Assembly: GCA_029256485.1 (NCBI GenBank) | Contig: JAQSXU010000044.1 | Location: forward strand, 1 to 24,769 | DNA: 24,769 nucleotides | Direction of reading: 5' to 3' | Source: Clostridiaceae bacterium | GTDB lineage: Bacteria > Bacillota_A > Clostridia > Clostridiales > Clostridiaceae | Part shown: positions 16,573-24,067 of the stretch, piece after piece | Numbering within the stretch: the stretch's first letter is position 1 | Layout: every line of letters begins with the position of its first letter | Position numbers and translations under genes: made by a program | Notes under the pieces: model-generated | What the model was told of the DNA's origin: nothing | The model's input: the letters and a program-made list of their open reading frames with translations, nothing else | Database searches by the model: none

Positions 16573-16613
16573 AAACATCATATACTTAATTTAAATTAAT
16601 TATTATGATGTTT
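16573..16613. promoter_or_regulatory. inverted repeat in the aspA-lrp intergenic region
   Basis: The arms AAACATCATA and TATGATGTTT flank a 14-bp perfect palindrome, TTAATTTAAATTAA (16586-16599), at almost the same centre. The whole 376-base divergent gap (16425-16800) is AT-rich and holds no small gene or riboswitch that I can see. Lrp/AsnC proteins bind AT-rich dyads of this sort, so this is a candidate operator for the adjacent regulator. Confidence 0.5.
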
Positions 16614-16724
16614 TAGTTAATTAAATTAAGAACAAAATTTCGTTGAAAAATCATACATTGGGTATTTAAACTTAATATTTTTAATTAGATTAATAAAAAA
16701 TTAGGTCCAACTTACATTTAAAAC

Positions 16725-16754
16725 TTTACTAAATTAACATAACCATTATATAAT
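16725..16754 (+). promoter_or_regulatory. probable promoter of the Lrp/AsnC gene
   Basis: TTTACT (16725-16730) is 18 bases from a consensus TATAAT (16749-16754), 46 bases before the regulator ATG. The -10 is strong and the -35 weak, which fits a regulated gene. Confidence 0.5.
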
Positions 16755-16800
16755 AATAAATTATAAGCTGGTGCTAATTTAAAAGAAAAGAGGCTGATTT

Positions 16801-17238
16801 ATGGATAAAATTGATTTGAAGCTTATTGAACTTTTACAAGAAAATGCACGATATTCACTTAAATTTTTAGCTGAGCAAGTATTTCTGTCAACTCCAGCAG
16901 TATCTACACGTATTTTAAAATTAGAAGAGGCAGGTATCATCACTGGATATTCTGCACATGTAGACTTATTAAAGCTTGGCTATAATATTAAGGCATTTAT
17001 AAACCTGGAAGTAAAACCAATACAAAAACCTGAATTTTATCCTTTTATTGCAGCAATTCCAAATGTACTTGAATGCAACTGCGTTACAGGAAAATATTCA
17101 ATGCTTATAAAGGTTGCCTACCATACAACGTTGGAGCTTGATGCACTTATTAATGAGCTTCAAAAATTCGGTAATACAGAAACTCAAATTGTGTTTTCTA
17201 CAGCGGTTGACCATAGAGAGATTAAAATATCCTATTAA
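16801..17238 (+). CDS. Lrp/AsnC family transcriptional regulator
   Basis: A 145-residue DNA-binding protein, the usual length for the family. The N-terminal helix-turn-helix reads DKIDLKLIELLQENARYSLK, then VFLSTPAVSTRILKLEEAGII (about residues 2-48). A C-terminal RAM/ligand-binding domain (about 62-145) has the typical LEVKP, NVLECNCVTGKYSMLIKV and FSTAVDHREI segments. Such proteins form octamers and respond to amino acids. Its divergent position to aspA suggests control of aspartate catabolism and of itself. AGAGG stands about 8 bases before the ATG. Confidence 0.9.
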   Translation: MDKIDLKLIELLQENARYSLKFLAEQVFLSTPAVSTRILKLEEAGIITGYSAHVDLLKLGYNIKAFINLEVKPIQKPEFYPFIAAIPNVLECNCVTGKYSMLIKVAYHTTLELDALINELQKFGNTETQIVFSTAVDHREIKISY

Positions 17239-17255
17239 CAATATATTTAGTTAAG

Positions 17256-17288
17256 TTAATGTAAATGGCATATAACCATTTACATTAA
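17256..17288. terminator. hairpin between convergent lrp and BFD-type genes
   Basis: A 13-bp perfect stem (TTAATGTAAATGG / CCATTTACATTAA) with a 7-base loop lies between the two convergent stops. Neither side has a good T-run, so it may be a weak bidirectional terminator or a transcript-end stabiliser. Confidence 0.5.
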
Positions 17289-17330
17289 TGTGCTATAAAC
17301 CCTTATTGTGCTTTGAGAGGAGATTAAATA

Positions 17331-17510
17331 TTACTTTACCAGCAATTGAGTGACCAGCTGTTTAATGCTGTTATTGCAGTTACCGCAGCTAGTACCAACT
17401 TTAGTAACTTCCTGTACCTCTTCAAATGATTTAGCTCCGTTTTCAATTGCTTTCTTTATATCTGACACGGTAACCTTGAAACATTCACATACTACTGTAG
17501 CATTATCCAC
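17331..17510 (-). CDS. small [2Fe-2S]-binding protein, BFD domain
   Basis: A small protein of about 59 residues formed almost entirely of a BFD-like domain (bacterioferritin-associated ferredoxin family). Four Cys ligands are in the family pattern: VCECFKVT near the N-terminus and TSCGNCNNSIKQL near the end (C-x-C ... C-x2-C). The helix between them (VSDIKKAIENGAKSFEEVQ) is also typical. I chose the GTG at 17510 because GGAGG precedes it by 8 bases; an in-frame ATG at 17531 would add 7 residues but has no site. Such proteins shuttle electrons or regulate cluster or iron release. It lies downstream of a haem/flavin reductase on the same strand, possibly a functional partner. Confidence 0.82.
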   Translation of the reverse strand: MDNATVVCECFKVTVSDIKKAIENGAKSFEEVQEVTKVGTSCGNCNNSIKQLVTQLLVK

Positions 17511-17647
17511 TTTCCTAACCTCCATAATCATTTATTAATAAATTTTCTGAACATTATTTAGTTTCACCATTTATATCTTAACTATGTATCCTTCAATAAT
17601 TATGGTTTATAGGTAAATGAATATGCTTTGCTTATATAAATTTTAAT

Positions 17648-18916
17648 CTATTTAAATTGAAAGTGTTCAAAATGAAATTGTCCAACCTTTAAGCTGCTGC
17701 TTTCAAATTGTTTTCTCAAACTTTCTCTCATGGGCCTTGGCCCGCAGAAATAAACATCCGTAGTATCCTCAAATTTTGCATATTTGCAAATTTCATTTAC
17801 TGTTAAACGTCCCTGTTCTTTTGTGTTTATCAAATGTAATTTAAAGTTTTCATCATTTGCCAGTTCCTTAAGTTCATCCACATAAGCTGCTTCTTTTTCA
17901 TTTTTATAAGAATAAAAGAAATCTATATTGTAATCTTTTGATATTACAGACTGTAAAAAACTCCTAAATGGGGTTACTCCAATTCCTCCAGCAATCCATA
18001 TTTGATTTTTGGTGCCTGTTTCATAGTTGAACTTTCCATGAGGCCCTGCCGCTGCAAATTCGTCACCAATTTTCAATGTATTAAATATAGCCCTTGTGTC
18101 ATCTCCCAATGCCTTAATGGTAAATTGTATTTCACCATGTTTTGGAGCCTCACTTATGGTAAATGGATGTGATGGTAATTTATTATCCTTACCTGCTGTT
18201 TTTATAAATGCAAACTGCCCAGGCTTAAATTTCATACTTTTCCCTAAGGCACTTCCTGTGATTTCTAGGGTATCATCAGCTACCACCTGTAAATTTTTAA
18301 TTTTAAAGTGATATTTAAAAGCAGTTTTTTCATATAAGAATATGCTGTAAACAGCCGATGCCACTCCTAATATATTTAAAAAATCCATCCACATTGCATA
18401 AGCGCTTACTGAAAAAACAGCATAATTTGCACTTCCATAGTAATGATAAATGCCCATTGCATATGGAATAGGCATAAACTTATGAATTGATTTCCATCTT
18501 TCATAATTTAATTTTTTTGCTAAAATAGCAATTGATATAAGGACTACAAATAAATACAAGCTGAAGCTTCCATACATGGCATATGGATCTCTAGGTATGC
18601 GAATACCCTCTCTAAATTCAATTCTTCTTGCCATGCCAATTGTTATATTGTGAATTACCACCAAAAGCAGTGCTGATATGCTTAAGTATTTATGATAAAT
18701 ATATGACTTGTCTAGTCCATCAAATAAATAATCTAAAAGCCTGTGTCTGGTAGATATAAAATTTATCATGGCAAAAGCAGCCATAGCAAATGAAGCCAGT
18801 AATTGTGAATATTGACTCATCATAGGTATATTCCTTGTAGGCTTCATAAGCAGCCAGAATAACCCAGTAACTAACATACTAAATGAAATAAATAAAATAC
18901 CTGTTTTTTTTCTCAT
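17648..18916 (-). CDS. ferric reductase-like haem membrane flavoprotein
   Basis: A predicted membrane oxidoreductase of 422 residues. The N-terminal half has about six membrane helices with two His pairs, His75/His89 and His145/His158, at the 13-14 spacing of the ferric reductase/NADPH-oxidase haem b domain. The C-terminal half is a ferredoxin-NADP reductase module: FAD motif HPFTIS (about 250-255), NAD(P) motif GGIGVTPFRSF (about 310-320) and YFCGPRPM near the end. It should move electrons from NAD(P)H through FAD and haem across the membrane, for example to iron. The ATG at 18916 has GGAGAG 7 bases upstream. It follows the CDP-alcohol phosphatidyltransferase gene by 30 bases, in one operon. 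The electron acceptor is unknown. Confidence 0.85.
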   Translation of the reverse strand: MRKKTGILFISFSMLVTGLFWLLMKPTRNIPMMSQYSQLLASFAMAAFAMINFISTRHRLLDYLFDGLDKSYIYHKYLSISALLLVVIHNITIGMARRIEFREGIRIPRDPYAMYGSFSLYLFVVLISIAILAKKLNYERWKSIHKFMPIPYAMGIYHYYGSANYAVFSVSAYAMWMDFLNILGVASAVYSIFLYEKTAFKYHFKIKNLQVVADDTLEITGSALGKSMKFKPGQFAFIKTAGKDNKLPSHPFTISEAPKHGEIQFTIKALGDDTRAIFNTLKIGDEFAAAGPHGKFNYETGTKNQIWIAGGIGVTPFRSFLQSVISKDYNIDFFYSYKNEKEAAYVDELKELANDENFKLHLINTKEQGRLTVNEICKYAKFEDTTDVYFCGPRPMRESLRKQFESSSLKVGQFHFEHFQFK

Positions 18917-18946
18917 TGTACAACTCTCCTTCAATGTATACTGCAA

Positions 18947-19522
18947 CTAAATAGTTGTTAAAAATCTAAAACAACTCTTTATCCTTGAATAGGAGGAATA
19001 AATTCCAGCAGCAAATGTTACATAAAGCAGTAAATTAATTAAATATGATGAATTATAAATGGCAGCACATTTGCAAATACAAGCTATGCCTGGAATTACA
19101 AAGAAGGCTGCAGATACTGTTTTCCCAACCCTATCAAAAACAAAGGGACTGTTTGATAATTTACTTTGAAATTTAATAATTTTGGATGTCAATACAAATT
19201 CCATAAATTTAAAGCATATAAAGCTAAAAAACCATAAAGGCAAAATTTTAAGATTTATCAGTACAGCATAAGATAAGACTATAAATAATAAATCTGCAAA
19301 AACGTCCAATTTCGCTCCAAATACGGAATTGGTACCCATGGCTCTTGCAATTTTACCATCTGCTAAATCTGAAATACATATCAGTGTGAAGGCTGCTGTT
19401 AATTCTATAAATTCCCCTTGGTTAAATATAAATTGTTCTATAAGAAGATATGTGAATACAAAAGTCATTATAATTCTTGTTATTGTAATGGTATTTGGTA
19501 TAAATTTAATTATTTTTTTCAT
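18947..19522 (-). CDS. CDP-alcohol phosphatidyltransferase family protein
   Basis: A membrane enzyme of 191 residues that transfers a phosphatidyl group from CDP-diacylglycerol to an alcohol. The full catalytic signature D-x2-DG-x2-AR-x8-G-x3-D-x3-D is present as DLADGKIARAMGTNSVFGAK followed by LDVFAD. There are about five hydrophobic segments. The family includes phosphatidylglycerophosphate and cardiolipin synthases; which alcohol is used cannot be told. The ATG at 19522 follows AAAGGTG by 6 bases. The upstream 157 bases to the next terminator hold no clear promoter. It is cotranscribed with the haem/flavin oxidoreductase, an unusual pairing. Confidence 0.87.
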   Translation of the reverse strand: MKKIIKFIPNTITITRIIMTFVFTYLLIEQFIFNQGEFIELTAAFTLICISDLADGKIARAMGTNSVFGAKLDVFADLLFIVLSYAVLINLKILPLWFFSFICFKFMEFVLTSKIIKFQSKLSNSPFVFDRVGKTVSAAFFVIPGIACICKCAAIYNSSYLINLLLYVTFAAGIYSSYSRIKSCFRFLTTI

Positions 19523-19679
19523 GTTTTTCACCTTTCAAAATGCTTTTTATCCTTCTAGATTTCAAAGTATACACTTAAAAGGTTAATATCAGCTTAAAAT
19601 ATCCTTAAAATCTGCTGAGAAAAAAGTGAACAAAATATGTATTCTGGTGCAATTTAACCATAAATATCCTACAAATTAA

Positions 19680-19706
19680 AAAGAGGCCGTTTAAAACAGC
19701 CTCTTT
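19680..19706 (-). terminator. Rho-independent terminator of the EamA transporter gene
   Basis: An 8-bp stem (AAAGAGGC / GCCTCTTT) with an 11-base loop is followed on the minus strand by TTTTAATTT. It lies 25 bases after the transporter stop. Confidence 0.83.
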
Positions 19707-19730
19707 CCAAATAGGGTTATGTACAAATGA

Positions 19731-20627
19731 TTAAATAAATAAAATTGCAATACCAAATAAAGTTATGATTGATCCAAATACTTCTCTTGATATTACCTTT
19801 TCCTTAAATATAATAATTGATACAGGAATAAGCAGTATTGGGGTAATAGAAGTTATAGTGGATACAATGGCTGTAGGCGCATGCTGAACCGCTAATAAAG
19901 ACATAGATACACCTACAAATGGTCCGAAAATTGATCCTATTGTTATATTCCTCATAGCCTTCATATCTTTAATACCCATAAATACCTTGCCCCAGTTTTT
20001 AGTAGCTGAAATAACAATGGTAAATCCAATCATTGCTGCAACAATTCTAATTTGAGTAGCTGCAAAAGGATTATAGGATCCCATGCCAAATTTGCTAAAA
20101 ACCAGTCCAAAGGCTTGTCCTAATGCACCTATAAATGCAAATATAATTCCTCTTAATGAATGAGAAAAGGTAATTTTATTATCATCTTCCCCTTTCGTCA
20201 ATATTACCATGGCAATGCCGGAAATAGTTATCATCATCCCTGCAAAACCAAGCAATGTTATTTTTTCTCCCATTATAATATAGCCTGTTACTGCCGTTAT
20301 TGGAGGCACTATAGACATTACTAACTGAGATATACGAGAACCTATTTCCACATATGCCTGGAATAAGAATAAATCCCCTATAACAAATCCTATTAATCCA
20401 GACAAAAGCAGCCACATCCATGTGGAAAATGAGGCATCCGTTGGTAAAGCAATTCCCCTTGTAAAAAAGTTAAACACTGAAAGTAAAATAAAAGCTATGA
20501 AAATTCTTAGTATGTTTACACATAGTGATCCGACTTTTTTACCTGCAGATTCAAATGCAACCGCAGTAATTGTCCAGCATAATGCAGAAGAAAGTGCAGC
20601 AGTTACTCCAAGATGTGATTCAAGCAT
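19731..20627 (-). CDS. EamA/DMT family transporter
   Basis: An inner-membrane transporter of 298 residues with ten predicted helices in two EamA repeats. The first repeat includes SALCWTITAVAFESAGKKVG and LSGLIGFVIGDLFLFQAYVE. The second includes GALGQAFGLVFSKFGM, with PTAIVSTITSITPILLIPVS near the end. The drug/metabolite superfamily exports amino acids, nucleosides or related metabolites; the substrate is not decided by sequence. The ATG at 20627 is chosen because GGAGG lies 8 bases before it; an in-frame start 18 codons upstream lacks a site. The gene appears monocistronic, with its own terminator. Confidence 0.88.
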   Translation of the reverse strand: MLESHLGVTAALSSALCWTITAVAFESAGKKVGSLCVNILRIFIAFILLSVFNFFTRGIALPTDASFSTWMWLLLSGLIGFVIGDLFLFQAYVEIGSRISQLVMSIVPPITAVTGYIIMGEKITLLGFAGMMITISGIAMVILTKGEDDNKITFSHSLRGIIFAFIGALGQAFGLVFSKFGMGSYNPFAATQIRIVAAMIGFTIVISATKNWGKVFMGIKDMKAMRNITIGSIFGPFVGVSMSLLAVQHAPTAIVSTITSITPILLIPVSIIIFKEKVISREVFGSIITLFGIAILFI

Positions 20628-20680
20628 AAAAAATTCCTCCAAATTGACTTTTAATCTTATATTACCATAAATAAAGCACA

Positions 20681-20727
20681 TAAGGATATTAAATTATCAC
20701 ATTAGCTGCAATAATAAAATATCCTTA
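20681..20727. repeat. inverted repeat between flavoprotein and EamA genes
   Basis: The arms TAAGGATATT and AATATCCTTA surround a 27-base AT-rich loop in the gap between the flavoprotein stop and the EamA gene. It could be a weak terminator for the former or an operator for the latter. No T-run supports a strong terminator. Confidence 0.35.
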
Positions 20728-20742
20728 TACATAAAAATTATT

Positions 20743-21378
20743 TTATCTTATAAAATTCATAAATATCTTTTCTTCTCTTTCATTTTCTTCTATATGTCCT
20801 TTTCCAAAATCCACAAGCTTCATTAACCAGGTCATATTTTTACCTAAAACTCTCATAATCTGCATACCTTCTGTATCTTTTTCTGCTTCCCCCGGTTCTG
20901 TTCCATAAACTACATTCCAGTAATTTGATGTAGGCATCACCATTTCTGAATAATTAATATAGTTATTCAGTTGATCAAATACCGGCACACCGCCGGATCT
21001 TCTATCTGCAACCACGCTGGCTCCAACTTTATGTCTAAGCATTCCATTGTTTACTGATGTTACAAGAAATGCACGATCTAAAAATGACTTCATTGTTCCT
21101 GCTATAGCTGAATAGTGCACTGGAGAACCTAAAATAATTCCATCAGCTTCTTTCATCTTTTGAATCCACTCATTTACCTGGTCATTTTCAATAACACATC
21201 TTTCATTCATATTTCTGCTGCACCCTCCACAGGCTAAACATCCACGAATGACCTTATTTCCTACATGAATAATTTCTACATCTATATTGCTTTTTTCTAA
21301 TTCCTCTGCTACAGCTTTTATTGCCTTATAGGTATTACCATTCTTTTTAGGACTTCCATTAAAAGCAACTACTTTCAT
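20743..21378 (-). CDS. iron-sulfur flavoprotein / NADPH-dependent FMN reductase family
   Basis: A cytoplasmic flavodoxin-fold redox protein of 211 residues. The N-terminal FMN phosphate loop is NGSPKKNGNTYKA. A compact cysteine cluster, GCLACGGCSRNMNERC (about 46-61), gives C-x2-C-x2-C-x7-C, the [4Fe-4S] motif of Isf-type proteins. GSPVHYSAIAGTMKSFLDR is the second flavin loop. These proteins of anaerobes pass electrons from ferredoxin or NADPH to oxidants such as O2, peroxide or quinones. The ATG has GGAGG 8 bases upstream. The gene is divergent from an HxlR-type regulator and has a promoter overlapped by dyads, so induction by redox or electrophile stress is likely. Confidence 0.88.
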   Translation of the reverse strand: MKVVAFNGSPKKNGNTYKAIKAVAEELEKSNIDVEIIHVGNKVIRGCLACGGCSRNMNERCVIENDQVNEWIQKMKEADGIILGSPVHYSAIAGTMKSFLDRAFLVTSVNNGMLRHKVGASVVADRRSGGVPVFDQLNNYINYSEMVMPTSNYWNVVYGTEPGEAEKDTEGMQIMRVLGKNMTWLMKLVDFGKGHIEENEREEKIFMNFIR

Positions 21379-21428
21379 AATATATTTGCCTCCTTATTGT
21401 TTTTTATATTTTTCACAATTCGATACTT

Positions 21429-21457
21429 ATTATATGTCTTAAATATCTAACTAACAA
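21429..21457 (-). promoter_or_regulatory. promoter of the iron-sulfur flavoprotein gene
   Basis: On the minus strand TTGTTA (21452-21457) is separated by exactly 17 bases from a consensus TATAAT (21429-21434). The start site would be about 45 bases before the ATG. The -35 lies in the left arm of the inverted repeat at 21444-21479. Confidence 0.68.
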
Positions 21458-21479
21458 GTAGGCACTTTTTAGTTAGATA
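21444..21479. promoter_or_regulatory. inverted repeat over the flavoprotein -35, probable HxlR operator
   Basis: Perfect 11-bp arms, TATCTAACTAA and TTAGTTAGATA, are separated by 14 bases. The left arm covers the -35 and part of the spacer of the flavoprotein promoter, so a bound protein would block it. The divergent HxlR-family gene is the obvious candidate regulator. Confidence 0.6.
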
Positions 21480-21480
21480 A

Positions 21481-21496
21481 CTTACCTGCAGGTAAG
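21481..21496. promoter_or_regulatory. 16-bp perfect palindrome CTTACCTGCAGGTAAG
   Basis: A second dyad one base after the preceding repeat, with no spacer and higher GC than its surroundings. It lies between the two divergent promoters and is probably a further operator. Confidence 0.55.
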
Positions 21497-21534
21497 ATTT
21501 GTTGTGCCATAAATACTTACATTGTGTTATTAAT

Positions 21535-21564
21535 TTGCTATTATTAAATTATATGATATATAAT
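21535..21564 (+). promoter_or_regulatory. promoter of the HxlR-family gene
   Basis: TTGCTA (21535-21540) and TATAAT (21559-21564) are 18 bases apart, about 46 bases before the ATG. The match is good for the -10 and fair for the -35. Confidence 0.58.
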
Positions 21565-21610
21565 TATTTTGAAATTCTAATTTTAAGGTGATTAAAGGCA
21601 GGTAAATGCA

Positions 21611-21949
21611 ATGATAGATTGTAATGGTAAAAAATATGTATGCTTTTTAGATTTTGCAATGGATTTAATTAGAGGTAAATGGAAAGCAGTTTTATTGTGC
21701 CACTTATATGAAGAACCCAAAAGATTTTTAGAACTTCAGCGAATAACAAATGGAATCAGCCAAAAAGTATTAAATGAAAAACTTAAGGAATTAGAAAATG
21801 ATGGACTAATAGATAAGGTAATTTATGCTGAAATTCCACCTAAAGTAGAATATTATCTTACTAATAAGGGCAAAGATCTTACTGAGATCATAAAAGAACT
21901 TGAAAATTGGTCTATTAAGTATTATTCTAACTTAAATTCTAATGTTTAA
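21611..21949 (+). CDS. HxlR family transcriptional regulator
   Basis: A 112-residue winged helix-turn-helix protein. The family pattern is clear: DFAMDLIRGKWKAVLLCHLY (helix 1 and the conserved GKWK), RFLELQRITNGISQKVLNEK (recognition helix) and LKELENDGLIDKVIYAEIPP (wing), ending in YYLTNKGKDL. HxlR/YodB-type members often sense electrophiles or redox state through a Cys near the N-terminus; here Cys4 and Cys11 precede the domain. It is divergent from an iron-sulfur flavoprotein gene and probably represses that gene and itself. An upstream GGCAGG provides the ribosome site. Confidence 0.9.
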   Translation: MIDCNGKKYVCFLDFAMDLIRGKWKAVLLCHLYEEPKRFLELQRITNGISQKVLNEKLKELENDGLIDKVIYAEIPPKVEYYLTNKGKDLTEIIKELENWSIKYYSNLNSNV

Positions 21950-21992
21950 AAAACAATAACTCATATGAATATCATATGAGTTATTGTTTTTT
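21948..21992. terminator. bidirectional terminator between hxlR-type gene and cooS
   Basis: A 21-bp perfect stem with a 3-base loop (ATA) lies between the convergent genes. T-runs follow the stem on both strands. It begins two bases before the end of the HxlR stop codon and reaches the cooS stop codon, so it serves both genes. Confidence 0.88.
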
Positions 21993-23905
21993 TAGCTTAG
22001 TCCCATTGCTTTTCTTTTACTTAATATATGAGCTTCAATGTTGTTAGCTACTTCTACTGGATTATCACCTAAAGCCACTTTACCTCCTGTAAGTTTTTCC
22101 ACATCCTCTGTAAGAAGCTTTACAAGCTGGCTGGCACCTGTTAAAAATGGAGTTGGGGATAAATGTGTGTAAGCTCCATATGCAACAGCAAACATACCAT
22201 CTATTGTTGCCTTCTGTTCCATCCACTCAGGGGCAGTTACTGCAATTGGAAGGTCAGGGATATCCACATCAAGATGATTGGCAAGTTCAGTAACAAGCAT
22301 GGATATTCTTCCTGTATCAGTACAGGTTCCAAAGCTTAAAACCGGAGGAATCTTCAGCATATTGCAAACCTCTTTAAGACCTGCACCTGCCATATTTACT
22401 GCGTCTAAATTACAAAGTCCTGCTACTTCCAGTGCATGGTTGCCGCAGCCCCCCGCAACAACTAAAATATCCTTTTTAATTAATTCCTTTACCAGATTTA
22501 CTGTGTTCCAGTCCTGAGGTCCATTTCTCAATGTGGAGCAATTTGCCAGAGCCACTACTCCCTTAATTTTCCCCGCTGCAATTACATCTACCAGTGGATC
22601 TAATTTATTTCCCAGTGCTTTTAAAACAGCCTCTGTAGAAAATCCAGCTATTGCCTTTTGTATTATTTGAGGAACTTTTGGTACAATCTTACCCTTTCTC
22701 TTTTTGAAATTTTCAATGGCTAAGTCTATTAATGTGTCAGCGGTCTCATTCACCTTTACAGGATCGTATGGGAACATATGATTAAGCCCCGGCAATCCGA
22801 TTATTGTACTTACTCCCACCAGTGTGACCTGATACTTTTCAGCATACTGATCTATTGCAGGAGGTGAGCAGTTTTCCTCCATTGCCAGAACATCCACTGT
22901 TCCTGTAGCTAAAAGAGGTTCTATGGTTAGCCAGTTTCCCATAAGCCCTACAAATACATCATCAATTTGAAATCTTTGCAGCAGCTCCTGACCTGTTTCA
23001 ATGGAACCAACTATTCTAAGTCCCTTGGCACCAGCTGCTTTTGCTCTTTCCTGTACTTCTGGCGTCTTTGCCTTTTGCAGAGTAGCGACTCCAGGCCATG
23101 GCTGATGTCCATTAAATACAATATTTATATAGTTGGGATCCATTATTCCTAAATCCACATTTACTTCATGAGGAGTTGGAGTTCCAAATAATATATCCTG
23201 TGTCATTTCTAGTCCTATCTGAGCTGTATAAATTGTAGATAATCCTAGTGATAATCCCTTCTTTGCCAGAGACGCATAATCTCCATCCACGTTGGTTAAG
23301 CAGCTTGCTACTGCATTTTGTTCTTCATGAACTACTCCTGAAGGATAAATTCCAATGTTCTTCCACACCTGTTTTCTCTTCCTTGGTGCAAATACATCTA
23401 CCATAACACTTGGCTCATCTACATCTTTTCCCATTTCTGCTTCTAAAAAATTGGCTAAATCCACAGCCATCTTATTTATGTCCTTATTTGTATTAATTCC
23501 AACTTTGCCGCACATCCATTTAAGCTTTTCAGTATCTTTTATTGTAAATGGAGTTTTTCCCTGCCCTGTTGCCCTCAATGTTCTAAATGCCTCATATGCG
23601 TGATGACTGTATGTACCTGCTCCCATAATGTTTCGTAGCAGCATATTTCTCATTGCCATAGCATCAGGACCTATGCCGCATACTCCCTTTTGCTGTTCTC
23701 CTTTAAGATTAATTCTGCAGGGACCTTGAGAACACAGCTGGCAGCTTAGTCCTTCCAAGCAGAATTTACATCTTATTTTTTCCTGTGATGCATACCTGTC
23801 AAAAACATTAGACATCCCATCTTCTCTTATTCTTTTAAGCATTTCTTCAACAGAGTCATGATAGCTGACCCGGACTTCTGTTTTTTCTAATATAGTTTCA
23901 TTCAT
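21992..23905 (-). CDS. cooS: CooS-family protein with altered active site (CooS-V-like)
   Basis: A cytoplasmic Fe-S protein of 637 residues, the length of anaerobic CO dehydrogenase catalytic subunits. B-cluster ligands are present at Cys55, Cys58, Cys63 and Cys76. The D-cluster motif is Cys46-x2-Cys49, with Ser54 at the place of a normal Cys. For the C-cluster (C. hydrogenoformans CooS-II numbering), His261, Cys333, Cys446, Cys476 and Cys526 match His267, Cys346, Cys456, Cys487 and Cys528, and Lys563 matches Lys565. But the usual GxCCTGNE reads GSIETGQE, so Cys295 is Glu303. The CooS-V enzyme lacks a canonical active-site Cys, carries an Fe/S/O hybrid cluster and does not oxidise CO. No cooF, cooC or acs gene is adjacent. 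AGGAGGTGG precedes the ATG. Family certain; activity probably not CO oxidation. Confidence 0.9.
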   Translation of the reverse strand: MNETILEKTEVRVSYHDSVEEMLKRIREDGMSNVFDRYASQEKIRCKFCLEGLSCQLCSQGPCRINLKGEQQKGVCGIGPDAMAMRNMLLRNIMGAGTYSHHAYEAFRTLRATGQGKTPFTIKDTEKLKWMCGKVGINTNKDINKMAVDLANFLEAEMGKDVDEPSVMVDVFAPRKRKQVWKNIGIYPSGVVHEEQNAVASCLTNVDGDYASLAKKGLSLGLSTIYTAQIGLEMTQDILFGTPTPHEVNVDLGIMDPNYINIVFNGHQPWPGVATLQKAKTPEVQERAKAAGAKGLRIVGSIETGQELLQRFQIDDVFVGLMGNWLTIEPLLATGTVDVLAMEENCSPPAIDQYAEKYQVTLVGVSTIIGLPGLNHMFPYDPVKVNETADTLIDLAIENFKKRKGKIVPKVPQIIQKAIAGFSTEAVLKALGNKLDPLVDVIAAGKIKGVVALANCSTLRNGPQDWNTVNLVKELIKKDILVVAGGCGNHALEVAGLCNLDAVNMAGAGLKEVCNMLKIPPVLSFGTCTDTGRISMLVTELANHLDVDIPDLPIAVTAPEWMEQKATIDGMFAVAYGAYTHLSPTPFLTGASQLVKLLTEDVEKLTGGKVALGDNPVEVANNIEAHILSKRKAMGLS

Positions 23906-24004
23906 TTAATCCACCTCCTGTAAAATGTACTCTTTGTTAGTTTATCTTTTATAAATATATATATACATATATTCTTTACAGCAGTTAAAGCCATAATTAT
24001 TCTA

Positions 24005-24044
24005 AAAGAGCACAATGATTATTTTTATAAACATTGTGCTCTTT
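24005..24044 (-). terminator. hairpin downstream of the nitroreductase remnant
   Basis: A 13-bp perfect stem (AAAGAGCACAATG / CATTGTGCTCTTT) with a 14-base loop lies 23 bases after the remnant's stop and 100 bases upstream of the cooS start. The arm ends in TTTT on the minus strand, with a moderate T-rich tail. No clear promoter for cooS was found between it and the cooS start. Confidence 0.7.
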
Positions 24045-24067
24045 CTATTCATTTTATTTACTTTTGC

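Noticed and set aside
21992..24000. A CO oxidation or acetyl-CoA synthase gene cluster.
   Set aside because: No cooF, cooC, acs or hydrogenase gene is next to the CooS homologue, and its active site lacks the canonical Cys.
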